Below are positions 29,990 through 39,879 of a stretch of DNA of 64,000 nucleotides, piece by piece (positions within the stretch are counted from its first letter, which is position 1; the number at the start of each line of letters is the position of its first letter). Origin of the DNA: Sorghum bicolor (lineage: Eukaryota > Streptophyta > Magnoliopsida > Poales > Poaceae). The notes under the pieces are model-generated. The model searched no databases and was not told the DNA's origin. It saw nothing but the letters and a program-made list of their open reading frames with translations. Made by a program: the position numbers and the translations under genes. The stretch is from contig NC_012879.2 of NCBI RefSeq assembly GCF_000003195.3, forward strand, positions 61,043,671 through 61,107,670, written 5' to 3'.

Positions 29990-30203
29990 GGCCAGTCGGT
30001 CAGTCTCGATGTATAGTTTTATGGCACAGTTACCAAAACTATAAATTAGGTAACCGAGCTATATGAGTTTCAAGGGGATGAAACTTCTCTCTCATCTGAT
30101 GAAACTCTTTTATTTAATGACCCTGTCAAGTCAGCAATTTTACTTATGTGGCATCATATTTAATGTGCATAACACTCTCATGAAACATAGATTGAGACTA
30201 GCC
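29990..30203. mobile_element. MITE nested in the MULE-like arm, TTA duplication
   Basis: The element starts GGCCAGTCGGTCAGTCTCGA and ends ATAGATTGAGACTAGCC; TTA stands on both sides (29987-29989 and 30204-30206). The inner part holds GTTTCAAGGGGATGAAACTT and GTGGCATCATATTTAATGTG. The 3-bp TTA duplication is that of PIF/Harbinger (Tourist-like) elements. It cuts the left arm of the larger element in two. Confidence 0.75.
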
Positions 30204-30329
30204 TTATAATTCACCTATTTGAAAAACTAGCATTATAATTCTTTGTCTCCCTCGTCTATGCCAATTTCTACACATCTCCCCTACATGGTTCACTGTTAGA
30301 CACGTATAAGTACACAGATACGTACCGAC

Positions 30330-31290
30330 GTCGTCTCCTTCATTAGATTGATCCTGCCCGCGGTGGCCGGCGCGTGAGACAGAGCGGCAGCTCGCACACG
30401 AGGTGGAGAGCGCGACGAGCACATATGGTGGCTTGCGTGCGAGCGGAGCGGTGGCGAGCACACAATGCAGAGAGCGTAGCAAGGCCTAGCTTCGCCACAG
30501 TCACGGTTACAGACATGGCGAGGAGGAAGAGCGGCAACGAGCGCGTAGGCCGTACGACGACGACCAAATTCACCATGCCAGCAGCACGTATTTTTGTTGC
30601 TTGCTAGCCAGCCACGAAGCACCGATGAGTCCCTCACCTACGACTGCAACAAAGGATGCAAGGAGCAACTGACCACATTTTCCTATGCGGGAGCAGCAAG
30701 CACCCTGCGAGCACAGGTGTGTAAGGAGGTAGGGTGGAAGTGGCAGGCGGTTCCTAGCACAGGGTTGCCCACCATCGCTGAACATAAGTGTCGGGGCAAC
30801 ACGTGGTCGGCGTGCACGACGTTGCTCGAGCGTCTTGCACATCGCGCTCCGGTACGCCACCATAACCTCAACATCTCCGTCTCGGTAGTGGGGCTAGTGG
30901 TGTTTCTCCGGGTGCCGCTTAGGGCCGCTAGCATGCGCGCCACTAGGGACATGTCAGGGCGTTGCACCCTCCCAACTGTGGGGGTGATGGACGCGCTCAG
31001 CTGTATCGTAGACGCCACCGTGAGCGCTCGTGGCACTCTCTGTTCGCGCGCAGGCTACCGCAGATGCTTATTGCGCTCGTCGCTGCTCCGCTCACGCGCA
31101 GGCTGTTGTGGGTGCATGTCGTGCTCGCCACTGCTTGGCTTGCGTGCAGCCTAGGGCTCTCCTCGCGCTCTTCGCCTCGTGCGCTCACTGCTGCTCCGTT
31201 GGCACATAGGCTTCTGCGAGCAAGCGTCGCCGCTTCGTCTCGAGCTGTCGTGGGCATTCTCATTCTAACAGAGGAGGCGATGTTCATCTA
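30330..31290. other. GC-rich interior of MULE-like element, unidentified
   Basis: Base composition jumps to GC-rich in this stretch. Frames of up to 186 codons are open on both strands but none has a recognisable domain, and they are rich in Arg, Ala, Cys and Ser as expected from GC-rich non-coding DNA. A captured host-gene piece (Pack-MULE cargo) is possible. The motif GCTCGTCGCTGCTCC and its variants recur near 31075-31135. Confidence 0.4.
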
Positions 31291-31699
31291 TGTTTGCGTA
31301 TATATACGTGACTGACAACAGACCATGTACGTAGGAGGTGTAGAAAATAGCATGGATGAGTAAAAGTGAGAACTATAATGACAATTTTCTAAATGGATGA
31401 ATTGTAATGATGTATGTCCAAACTTTGAAAGTTATAATGGCATGAGTAAAAAAACCCTCCCTTTTTGACCCAACAACAAAACCATCGTCAAAAGCCTAAA
31501 GTAACCTATATAGTATATACTTTGAATTGTTCTTCAGTCGACTAGTGGTGTATTCTAGTGAATAGTGATGTAGTAATATTCATTTATGTGGGTATATATC
31601 AACTACCACTCTCACGAGTCCTGACATTTTTTACTTCAATCAAATAGATAAAAATAAATGTTGTTGGAATTTGCGACAACCGCTATTTTGTGGTTGTTA

Positions 31700-31876
31700 G
31701 GTCTTGTTTACTTGCAAAATGGGCAGCATATGCTAGGCTCAAAAGATTTGTCTCGCAAATTAAAAGCAAATTATGTAATTAGTTATTCTTTATCTATATT
31801 TAATGCTACATGCATATGACATAAGATTTGATGTAACGAGAAATCTTAAAAGAAAAAATAGGAACTAAACAAGGCC
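31700..31876. mobile_element. GGCCTTGTTTAGTT-family MITE, copy 9, deleted
   Basis: Ends GGTCTTGTTTACTTGCAAAA and GGAACTAAACAAGGCC. Internal blocks AAAAGATTTGTCTCGCAAAT and GATTTGATGTAACGAGAAAT are present, but the TACTGTAGCACTTTCG block is missing, so about 60 bp has been lost. Confidence 0.75.
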
Positions 31877-31948
31877 TTAGTTTAGAATTCTGCGATTTTG
31901 CTATAGGGCCTAGCTTAACGTAGTACTCCCTTTGGGCCTGCTCATGTT

Positions 31949-32297
31949 GGGCATTGCTTATCCACATCGTCTAGTATGTATTGAGATGTGTGAAATCATG
32001 GAGAGAGTGTGTGAACCAGTGGGAAAAAGTATGACAGCAAAAATATCAAAGTATATTTGAATGGTCCAGATAAATAATACTGAGCATGTACATGCTGTAT
32101 TGTATTATTGCTTGGTGAAAGCAGTGTTTTTTGTGCCTATATGTTGGGGTATTGCTTATCTATATTGTCTAATATGTATCGAGATGTGTGAAGCAATAAA
32201 GTGAAAGCGTGAAATAGTGGGGAAAAGTACACCAATACGAATCTTAAGTATATTTGAATGGTCCATATAAATTAAATAATGCTGAGTATGTTCATGG
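31949..32297. repeat. Diverged tandem duplication, about 198-bp unit
   Basis: GGCATTGCTTATCCACATCG, TATTGAGATGTGTGAA, GTGGGAAAAAGTA and AAGTATATTTGAATGGTCCA in the first unit recur as GGTATTGCTTATCTATATTG, TATCGAGATGTGTGAA, GTGGGGAAAAGTA and the same AAGTATATTTGAATGGTCCA in the second. No coding frame. Confidence 0.8.
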
Positions 32298-32532
32298 TAA
32301 CTATAGATCGGTCTAGTCACTGTAGATGGTCATGGGTAACGAAACGACGGTATTGGGGTCACATCACATTAGGGTTGGTAGACTCGTGGTCCTGGGCACG
32401 ACGGGCATGTGCAGTGCTGCGGCGACGGCTCCTGCAGACGCGGCAGTGCATGTCGTGTCGTCGGCGGCAGCAGGACAGCAGCCCGGCCTTGGGTTTCTGG
32501 GCCTTCCTTGCACTGCTCTGACCAAAGTTTAT

Positions 32533-32762
32533 GGCCTTGTTTAGTTTGGGAAAAATTTTGGATTTCGCTACTGTAGCACTTTCGTTTGTTTGTGACAAAT
32601 ATTATCAAATCATAGACTAACTAGGATCAAAAGATTCGTTTCGCGATTTACAAGTAAACTGCGTAATTAGTTTTTATTTTCGTCTATATTTAATGCTTCA
32701 TGCATGTGCCGCAAGATTCGATGTGACGGGAAATCTTGAAATTTTTTGGAACTAAACAAGGC
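32533..32762. mobile_element. GGCCTTGTTTAGTT-family MITE, copy 10
   Basis: Ends GGCCTTGTTTAGTTTGGGAA and GGAACTAAACAAGGC, flanked by TATG on both sides. It keeps all internal blocks: CGCTACTGTAGCACTTTCGT, AAAAGATTCGTTTCGCG and GATTCGATGTGACGGGAAAT. It is one of the best preserved copies. Confidence 0.88.
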
Positions 32763-32877
32763 TATGATGTTGCAGGCGGCACTTTTTGATTTTGACGGCC
32801 CCCGTCAGCAGCTGACAGCTCGCTTTCTTCCTGTCATGTGTACGAGTACGAGTACTCATGTTTCGAAGTTTTGTTAA

Positions 32878-33118
32878 GGCCTTGTTTACTTCTATTTTTT
32901 TTTTCAAAATAGGAATAGTAGTATTTTTGTTTGTATTTGACAAATATTATAATTATAGATTAACTAGATTCAAAAGATTCGTCTCATCAATTTCGACCAA
33001 ACTGTGTAATTAGTTTTTATTTTCATCTATATTTAATACTTCATGCGTACGTCTAAAGATTCGATGTGACAGAAAATCTGAAAAATTTTGCAAAATTTTG
33101 GGAGAACTAAACAAGGCC
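32878..33118. mobile_element. GGCCTTGTTTAGTT-family MITE, copy 11
   Basis: Ends GGCCTTGTTTACTTCTATTT and GAACTAAACAAGGCC; blocks AAAAGATTCGTCTCATCAAT and GATTCGATGTGACAGAAAAT. Only two bases (TA) separate it from the next copy. Confidence 0.82.
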
Positions 33119-33120
33119 TA

Positions 33121-33346
33121 GGCCGTGTTTAGTTTTGGAACTGAAAAATTTCGTGACACTATAGCAATTTCGTTTGTTTGTGGTAATTATTGTCCAACTA
33201 GGCTCAAAAGATTCGTCTCATAAATTTCAACCAAACTGTATAATTAATTTTTATTTTTATCTATATTTAATATTTTGCGTCTAAAGATTCGATGTAACGA
33301 AGAATCTTGAAATTCTTTTGATTTTGGGGTGGAAGTAAACAAGGCC
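33121..33346. mobile_element. GGCCTTGTTTAGTT-family MITE, copy 12
   Basis: Ends GGCCGTGTTTAGTTTTGGAA and GGAAGTAAACAAGGCC; blocks CACTATAGCAATTTCGTTTG, AAAAGATTCGTCTCATAAAT and GATTCGATGTAACGAAGAAT. A small deletion removes the ATGGACTA block. Confidence 0.8.
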
Positions 33347-33351
33347 TTAGC

Positions 33352-33505
33352 CTTGAGTTCACCCCAAAAACCAAAAAGTTTTCAAGATTTTCCGTCACAT
33401 CAAATCTTGCGGCACATGCATGAAGCATTAAATATAGACAAAAACAAAAAACTAATTACCTAGTTTGACTATAAATCACGAAACGAATCTTTTGACCCTA
33501 GCTCG
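33352..33505. mobile_element. Truncated reverse MITE of the same family, copy 13
   Basis: Reads in the opposite sense: TTCAAGATTTTCCGTCACAT, CTTGCGGCACATGCATGAAG, ATTAAATATAGACAAAAACA and CACGAAACGAATCTTTTGAC. It stops before the promoter-side blocks and lacks its far terminus. Confidence 0.65.
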
Positions 33506-33916
33506 CTATCTTTCGACCCTGTAACAAGTAGCGAAATCCAAAAAAGTTTTCACATCAGACCTAAAACAACCGATAAAGCAAGTACACACTCTGCTATCTC
33601 CAAAATCAAGCAGATAAATCAGAATTTTGTATCTGCGCCTAATAATATCTATCCCCATATTCAAATTTCATTCCCGATTTCGACTCCATGCATATTCCAT
33701 CAAAACCCATCCCTGTCCTTGTGTTAGGCCCAACCAAGAGGCCGAGACAGGGATCGAGGGAGACTTGCTCCCAGTTACAACACAGCATCACCACAACCAG
33801 TCAGTCTGCTGCTCAACAAGCACCACCTGTCCTGTCCCGTACAATATGAGGCAACCCTAACAAATCCAGTCCAATCATCATTCAGTTGATTTCCTCCAGG
33901 CTCACGTCCATCAATT

Positions 33917-35078
33917 TCAAAGTGAAGCCAGCTTCCGAGTCATGCCCAGCGCCTTGAGGATGAACGCATAAGTAAACGCGTCCTCCTGCAACTTCTCGAA
34001 CCTGCAATCATAAACCCAGCCAAATTACTCCTCCTTACTCTGCTTCGACGTCTATATTCAACCCTAGCTCTAGCCGAACCAACAAACAACCGCCTACGCC
34101 GTCAGTTTACCTCCCCGATTTGGAGAAGTGTCCAGCTCCCAGCTCGCACTTGAACAGCAGAAGGTTGTCATCTCTTTTCAGCTCCCTCAGCTTGGCCACA
34201 TATTTCGCAGGCTCAGAGTACATCACGCGCGGATCTGATTCGTTATCACCAACCACATGAGTAAGATACCGAGCTAGCTAACACAGACCAAGTAAAAATG
34301 CTATATAGCAACTTGGGATGAATCAAGGGGGCACCTACCATTTAAGCCTGCGGTGACAAGAATGTTGGGATACTCTTGCGCCGTCACCTGTGGCATGGAC
34401 AAACAAATATGACCCAGGGCCATGCACATTTCAAGTCAATATAAAATCCATGCTTGTGGGCGAATATGACTTCATGTAACAATAGTATTCTTCTTTGTCA
34501 TATTAATATTAATTAATATTAATGGAACCAAAAATACCAAAGATCATCAAACAATTCCTAGCTACCTCTTTCAACAGTGCAAATTATCACATTCCAGAAC
34601 AACACAACATATTCATGCATTCACAGGTCTTCACCAACAAATGAAGGGAAAACAACAGGCAGTGTCACTAATATACTCCTTCAGCACTATTTTATATGTT
34701 CATTCACCAGAAATAAGCATCATCCTAGCTTCATACCCTAGTACATATTTGAACAGAGACATAAAGATCTGCACTTACATTGTCAACAGGAGAATATGAT
34801 TTCATGTAATAATAGTATTCTTCTTTTCTTGGATCACCCCACTCCTGAACCAAGGACAACAACACATGGACTGATAAGAATTGGCAACAAGTAGATAACT
34901 AGAATAAAAGGGACAAAGTCTCCAGCTCATATAAAGCATGTTGTTTTGCAATTGTCATGGTACAGCTTGCAAAACATCCCTATCGTGCAAGTGGTAAATA
35001 TTCCATTCTGATTTCCAGGCACAAGGCATAATGAAATAAATAGATAATTCAAAAACATAAAGCACTGAAATTAAAAAC

Positions 35079-35139
<61 letters not shown>

Positions 35140-38100
35140 CAAGGAATCATCATATCCTAGCCCTGATACCTGCCCAAGCACAGTGTATTTATCTTTTGAC
35201 TATGTCTAGTCCCAGTCTGGACTAATATGGCCCAACCCAACTGAAGCTCACGACTGACTTCCATGTGGTCAGGTATTCAAAAGGTTGTATTCCTTTAGTG
35301 TTTGGGTGAATAACAACCGGTATTGATTTACTGGGGTGGTGCATCCAAATTTCATCAGTAGCAAACAGGCACCAAAGAACAATTCTAAAAAGGGCCCATA
35401 TCTCTATATCCTATTCTTGCTAACAACAAAAATTGCAATGACACTGAAACATGGAATAGAAAATAACATAATAGAGGAAATGGATACCTCCCATTCAGCT
35501 GTTGTCAATGGGATAGTTGGATCAAGCATAGTTGTGACAACATCAACAAAAGGCACTCCAGCAACAGCTGCCCTGAATAAGTCAGGCCTCATATTTAGGA
35601 CAGCACCCATCAATAAGCCACCTGCGCTTCTGCCATTGATGCAAAGCTTTTCCTTGGAACAGTACTTGTTTTTTATCAAGTGCTCAGCACAATCAATGAA
35701 ATCTGTGAAAGTGTTTTTCTTCTTCAACAGCTTTCCATCCTCGTACCACTTCCGGCCCATTTCACCACCACCGCGGATATGAGCTATCACATATATAAAG
35801 CCCCTATCTACTAGAGAGAATCTTGACCCTCTAAAACTCGGATCTACGCATATCTGTAGCCATAATAACAGAGAAAATAAGAACACGGTTATCACAATAA
35901 TTTCTGTTATATTTATTCCTGAAACCAAGAACCATCTGATAGTCTTGATTCCAAGTTGCCACATACAGTTACTACTAGCTAGGCATTGCTGGGTCCTGAC
36001 AAGGAATATTTCTGGTATCAAATTTTAAAGTATATCATTCAGCGAGAAAACACTAGAATAACTGAATGCCAAAGATTGTTGTCACTTGAAAATAATGATG
36101 AATAAAATAGCTAATGGATGCATGATGACATATTAGCAAATAAGCAAGTATAGTCTGTACATGTTGTACATATAAAAAAGAATACAAACTTTCAAATGAA
36201 CCAAAGGAGATTGACATAAACTATCAGCATGCTCAGCAGTGCTTGCTGCGGCAGCTGCAGTTGCAGCAAGCCACTGCTACAGTAAAGCCTGTGTTTAGAA
36301 CTGCAGCTAGCAGAGCATATATGCCAATCTTGAAATTTGTTCAAGGTGTTAAAAATTGCAGAAAAAAACCATGCTCTCCTTGTTACAGTTTACCAAATAG
36401 CAAAAAGAAAATAAACAAACAGAATGTACCTCATAGGAGCCATAGCCATAGAGTAGCATAGGGTCTGAGCCATCAAGCTTCACAAGATCTTTTCTGTATA
36501 GAATGGACATGGGGATCTGAGTACCATCAGCAGCAGCAGCCCATTTTCTTTCTGTTACATAATTTGATCCATCAAATCCGCCTAAAACCTAAAGAACATT
36601 GAGAAGATCAAATCGCAATGGGTTTGTAAAAATAAATACTGGCCAGAATACCACATATAAATATATAATGTGCAACTGATAGCTTACAGTATGGATCTTC
36701 TTCAGCACAGACACCCCTGAATCCATATCATAGTCATAAACAGATGGAGGGGTCCGCATTGAACTATAATGAAATCGAAGAACTGATGAATTAAATGGAG
36801 ACTCCTCAGGGTCCACAGCATATGTTGGATCAATAAAATCAATTGCTTGACCTCCCTGAAGTTGTCCAATTGACTCTCCAATAGCAGGTAGCCGATATAC
36901 AGTCACTTTGGGAAGGCCATTCGCACGCTCATATACAGCGATATGGTTGTCAAAGAGCTGGAAGTCCTGTATTTTCACACTGAAGGGAGTTTCAGTTTGA
37001 TGTGATTGTGATGTGTTATGTACCTTTGTTGTCAATTGGCAATGAATCTCTAACAAACAATGTACCCATTGCTAAGAAGAGCAAAGCATAAATAACAAAA
37101 ATTTTAAACATGGAAAATTGCAGGATGAATACGTAATTAGTAGCTTCATGCAATTTTCTATTGGCTCCAGTTTCATTGAATCCTGATATATCACTGCCAG
37201 AGCATCAAGCCTTACATAGACCTTTGACAACCATCCTATCGAAGATCCAAAATTGATATAGAATGAACCATATTGCAAAAGCTAAGTTTGGTATGGTAAA
37301 GTCAAACTAAATGCAAATTGCTTTGCTCCCATTCGTTCATAATCTTACAACTGATGCAATAATATTTTGGAAATACAGTGAAACAAGCAAATAGTAACTG
37401 GTTGGAAGATGGAACCCACATGTTTGAAAGTTTCATGCTCTAGCTGGCAACACAAACAGTATCGATCAGTAACAAGCAATGCTAATACAAGAATGCACCA
37501 TTTTCCTGCTTTTCTCGCTTGTCAAAGAACTTTCAAAAAAGAATGGTTAATGCTGCAGCAGCAAAGTATCCCCTAGGGTTCCAATATTCATTCAAAAAAC
37601 ACAATTAATATCCAAGAAGAAAACTGAGATTTGCGCGATAAAATGGTTATGCAAAGTTTTACAAATTATTCCTCATTAATTAAGAGCAAGTTAGTAAAGA
37701 TAACATCACAACATACAAATTAAATCAGTTAGTCTAAATCTGTTCCCCCAGAAGTGTGAAACTGTGTCCATTACATATCAAACACAAGAATGTATTCTGA
37801 AACTTGTATGACAATAATGTAAGTACCTTTCTCTATGTGGTAGCAGTATAGTGGTCTCAGCTACATTATCCAGTGGGCAAGCAACCAATTCAGAATTGTA
37901 GAACTCATCACTTCGCCTCTTAATAAAGAAATGATTTCCACGATGACTAGCTGTTGTATCAATGCCATACACACGAGGTGTCAAAACAGCAAGTTCCTTG
38001 TTCTGTTTGGATATGTCCAGGTAGAATATAAAGCTTGTATTTTTGCTTCCAGATTCAACAAATAAATATCTCTTGCTTTCAGAAGCTTGAAGGCCTAGAG

Positions 38101-39432
38101 AAAATGTGTCATCTTTCTCATGATACAGACAAGCATCACTTGATTGATCAGACCCTAACTTATGTAGCCATACCTGCAAAAGCCATTACAAAGGTAAGAT
38201 AAATGTAATAATAAAAAAATATTACAAAAAATAAAATAAAAAGATCCACTAACATAGCATCTACAGGCACAGCAATCATAACTAAAAATATCTAAAATAG
38301 CCACCAGAAGCTTCAATTGAACTCGCAAAAAAAAGAGGCATGCCATGTAGGAGTTAGAAGAAACGGAGGAATGAGCGACCTACTTTATCTGGCCGAAGTA
38401 TACTATCCATTGTAACGTAAACAAGGTGATCGTCACCAGCCCACTCAATGTCAGAAGTAATTCCTTTAAGTGGTTGCCCAACATATTCTCCACTCTCTGC
38501 GTCAATGACATAAACAGTGTAGATTTCATCACCTTTAGTGTCTTCTGCGTAAACAACTAGCTTATTGTTGGGACTGGCCTGAAACAAACATTTAAATTTA
38601 AATTATGTTAGATACATATAAGATACATCGGTGAGGCAGAGGCAGAGGCATGAGGAACAGAACCATAGCGATGGACAAAAGGAGTAGGTGGACTGAAATC
38701 ACACCTTAAAAGTTCCAATGCTGTAGTAGTCATGGCCCTCAGCTCTAACATTCTCATCCATGATAATATGCTCATCAGGGGCATCAGGTCCTGTGGGCAT
38801 CACATCATGGACTCTAACAGGAGCATCAGTCGGTACGAGACGCCTGCAGTGTTGCACATACTCCTTGCCAGTCAATGTCCTTTCATAGTAGTAGTACTGC
38901 CCTTTGCGAAGAGGCGCATCTATATCGTCTTCCTTGATTCTTCCTCTGATTTCAGCATATATTTCGTCCTCAAGCTGCTTGACATCTAGAAGAGAGTTAC
39001 CAGGGTTAGCATATAAGAGGAGTGAAGTAAGATTGACAGACTACTCATGACAGTGCAGAATGATCTGCACCACCACTCCACTAGGAAACATTCCAGAGTA
39101 CTAGAGAGCTAGCAACCACTCGATATACAGCTACATTCCAATTTCCAAATGATAATATAATAATAATAATAATAATAATAATAGCAACAGCACAGATTAA
39201 TCTGGTAAGTTGGAAGCACTGATTGTCACGTCAAAACGATAGAGCCAAGCTAATGCGACTGACCGGACATGACGGCGGCGGTGTAGTCGTTCTCGGCGCG
39301 GAGGTGCGCGAGGACGTCCGGGTCGGATCGGGAGTCGTCGCGGAGCCAGTAGTAGTTGTCGACGCGGACGTCGCCGTGCTCGACGAGCTGGCGCGGCACC
39401 TTCTTGGCCACCGGCGGCGCCGCCGCCGCCAT
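33917..39432 (-). CDS. Prolyl oligopeptidase family serine protease
   Basis: Eleven exons (39432-39264, 38985-38705, 38578-38384, 38173-37827, 36979-36688, 36588-36430, 35853-35488, 34844-34779, 34387-34339, 34234-34111, 34001-33917) keep phase and give 710 residues, the length of the Arabidopsis At1g50380 protein. It starts [20 protein letters not shown] and soon has [13 protein letters not shown], the usual family opening. The middle is the beta-propeller gate. The catalytic domain has Ser557 in [12 protein letters not shown], Asp642 in AGLNDPRVMY and His677 in [12 protein letters not shown]. It is of the oligopeptidase B/protease 2 type, cutting short peptides after basic residues or proline by family knowledge. 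The ATG used is the only one in frame near the conserved opening. Introns carry TA and ATA microsatellites. It shares a promoter with the cwf18-like gene. Confidence 0.92.
35080..35135. repeat. (TA)n microsatellite
   Basis: About 27 TA units inside the intron between the seventh and eighth exons of the oligopeptidase gene. Confidence 0.95.
39154..39183. repeat. (ATA)n microsatellite
   Basis: About nine ATA/AAT units in intron 1 of the oligopeptidase gene. Confidence 0.9.
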
Positions 39433-39879
39433 CGCTGCGAAGGAAGGGCCGCGGTAACAGGAGAGGGGCCCGATGCCGAAGGAGGAGGAGGAGGAGAGCA
39501 CGGCGGCGCGAGAGCGGGGACGCGGCGAGGGCTGGGGAGAAGGAGCGGGGGAGAAGCACGGGAACGGGAGGGGGCAGACGAGGGAAGGAGCCGGCCAGCC
39601 GGAGCATCGCCACCCTTTATTGATTACAGTATTACTCCCTCCATCAACCAAAATAGAGCCCGTTCCTTCGTCTTCTACCTCTGGTCCAACAAAGGTAGAA
39701 AAATAGAGCCCGTTCCAGAGCTCAACAAGCCCAAAGGCCCATCAACCAAAAAGCCTTCGTCTTCTACCTCTGGTCCTCTTCAAACGCCCCGTGAGAGAGG
39801 CGAAACTTTCCCTCGAAACCCTAGCCTAGCCACTGCCCCTCGCCTCCTTCCCGCTCCCGCCCGCTAGGAAGAGGAAGAT
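39433..39879. promoter_or_regulatory. Bidirectional promoter with duplicated blocks
   Basis: Only 447 bases separate the divergent ATGs of the oligopeptidase (minus) and cwf18-like (plus) genes. Three phrases are duplicated in interleaved order: CATCAACCAAAA (39642, 39740), AAAATAGAGCCCGTTCC (39650-39666, 39700-39716) and TTCGTCTTCTACCTCTGGTC (39667, 39756). GGCCCA at 39736 is a Site II-type element and AAACCCTAG at 39815 is a telo-box, both common in plant housekeeping promoters. No TATA box is visible. A (GGA)n run at 39480-39495 lies in the oligopeptidase leader. Confidence 0.6.

Larger units (their letters stand above)
29945..31455. mobile_element. MULE-like element with long inverted ends
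   Basis: GCCATTACAACTTTTCAAGT at 29959 matches the complement of ACTTTGAAAGTTATAATGGC at 31424-31443. The match runs on inward: after removal of a nested MITE, the left arm TTCACCTATTTGAAAAACTA and GCATTATAATTC pairs with the right arm GAACTATAATGACAATTTTC and TAAATGGATGAATTGTAATG. The arms are about 80-90 bp, the size seen in Mutator-like elements, and both outer sides have T/A runs. The inside (30330-31280) is GC-rich, unlike the flanks, with no recognisable transposase. No 9-bp target duplication is visible. Confidence 0.5.

Noticed and set aside
30594..31315. Frames of 186 and 117 codons in the GC-rich MULE-like interior
   Set aside because: Open on both strands with no domain or splice structure; likely chance frames in GC-rich DNA.
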